Source: an uncultured Gammaproteobacteria bacterium (GTDB lineage Bacteria; Pseudomonadota; Gammaproteobacteria; Pseudomonadales; UBA5518). From it: a stretch of 64,000 bases of DNA. Below, one piece after another: positions 63,836 to 64,000 of the stretch. The stretch is taken from assembly GCA_903928015.1 (NCBI GenBank), contig CAIYPF010000034.1, positions 1 through 64,000 of the forward strand. The letters run 5' to 3'. Both the position numbers and the translations under genes were made by a program. A model generated the notes under the pieces. That model did no database searches. It saw only the letters and a program-made list of their open reading frames with translations, and had not been told where the DNA came from. Positions within the stretch are counted from its first letter, which is position 1; each line of letters starts with the position of its first letter.

Positions 63836-64000
63836 CTAGCCGAAGAGCTCGCGCAGACGCTCGCCGGGATCCGGCGAGCGCATCAGGCTCTCTCCCACAA
63901 GAAAGGCATTCACACCGTGCGCGCGCATGGCCGCCACATCTTGTGCAGCCCCGATGCCGCTCTCGGTGATCACCAGACGCCCGGCAGGGATGCGGGGAAG
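63836..64000 (-). CDS. trpC: indole-3-glycerol phosphate synthase, C-terminal end
   Basis: Partial: the last 54 codons are present and the gene runs off the right edge of the window. The translation includes [33 protein letters not shown], the C-terminal phosphate-binding part of a TIM-barrel TrpC. The protein ends ERLRELFG. The stop (TAG on the minus strand, 63836-63838) lies only 3 bases from the stop of the convergent PAS gene. It is likely part of a trpGDC or similar operon outside the window. Confidence 0.93.
   Translation of the reverse strand, partial: LPRIPAGRLVITESGIGAAQDVAAMRAHGVNAFLVGESLMRSPDPGERLRELFG

Overview
This 64 kb window is a GC-rich chromosomal backbone segment from a gammaproteobacterium. 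Evidence: a full division and cell-wall (dcw) cluster, mreBCD, the rpoN/hpf/rapZ/npr block, SspA/SspB, meso-diaminopimelate-type MurE and Kdo/LPS-export genes. From memory, the gene order follows the Pseudomonas mutT-argJ-secA ... gatCAB stretch closely, so a lineage near the Pseudomonadales/Cellvibrionales is likely. No tRNA, CRISPR array, IS element or prophage was seen. The only multi-copy repeat is a pair of REP-like palindromes at the left edge.

Layout. (1) 1-5.6 kb, minus strand: mutT, argJ, secA and an M23 peptidase. (2) 5.7-6.2 kb, plus strand: a lone DUF1348-like gene where lpxC is expected. (3) 6.3-23.1 kb, minus strand: the dcw cluster mraZ-rsmH-ftsL-ftsI-murE-murF-mraY-murD-ftsW-murG-murC-ddl-ftsQ-ftsA-ftsZ, nearly all genes overlapping or abutting, driven by a clear promoter with MraZ boxes. 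(4) 23.3-24.5 kb, minus: RNase P RNA (rnpB) and rsmI. (5) 24.6-27.4 kb, plus: lpoA-yraN-diaA. (6) 27.5-33.5 kb, minus: sspB, sspA, a petB-petC fusion, petA, rpsI, rplM, zapE. (7) 33.6-35.1 kb, plus: zapG and a DegS/AlgW protease. (8) 35.1-39.7 kb, minus: ibaG-murA-hisG-hisD-hisC. (9) 39.9-46.4 kb, plus: kdsD-kdsC-lptA-lptB, rpoN-hpf-rapZ-npr-darP. (10) 46.4-55.8 kb, minus: mreB-mreC-mreD-maf-rng-yhdP-nit. (11) 56-59.5 kb, plus: gatC-gatA-gatB plus a small conserved protein. (12) 59.6-64 kb: rhlB (minus), a 960-residue multi-PAS protein (plus) and the 3' end of trpC (minus).

Functionally the window is dominated by envelope growth: precursor synthesis (murA, C-G, mraY, ddl), septal machinery (ftsA, I, L, Q, W, Z, zapE, zapG), elongation (mreBCD), an outer-membrane activator of peptidoglycan synthesis (lpoA), LPS export (lptAB) and phospholipid traffic (yhdP). 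Respiration (bc1 complex), translation (L13, S9, GatCAB, Hpf, RsmH, RsmI, DarP) and histidine synthesis are interleaved.

Most notable points: cytochrome b and c1 are encoded as one reading frame; mreC has no ATG, GTG or TTG before its membrane anchor, only AUC/AUU/CUG candidates; perfect palindromes lie inside the predicted petA and mreB promoters; the multi-PAS protein looks like a sensor kinase whose catalytic motifs have all decayed; and four sets of genes normally found in these neighbourhoods (lpxC, lptC, mlaFEDCB, ptsN) are missing from their usual places.
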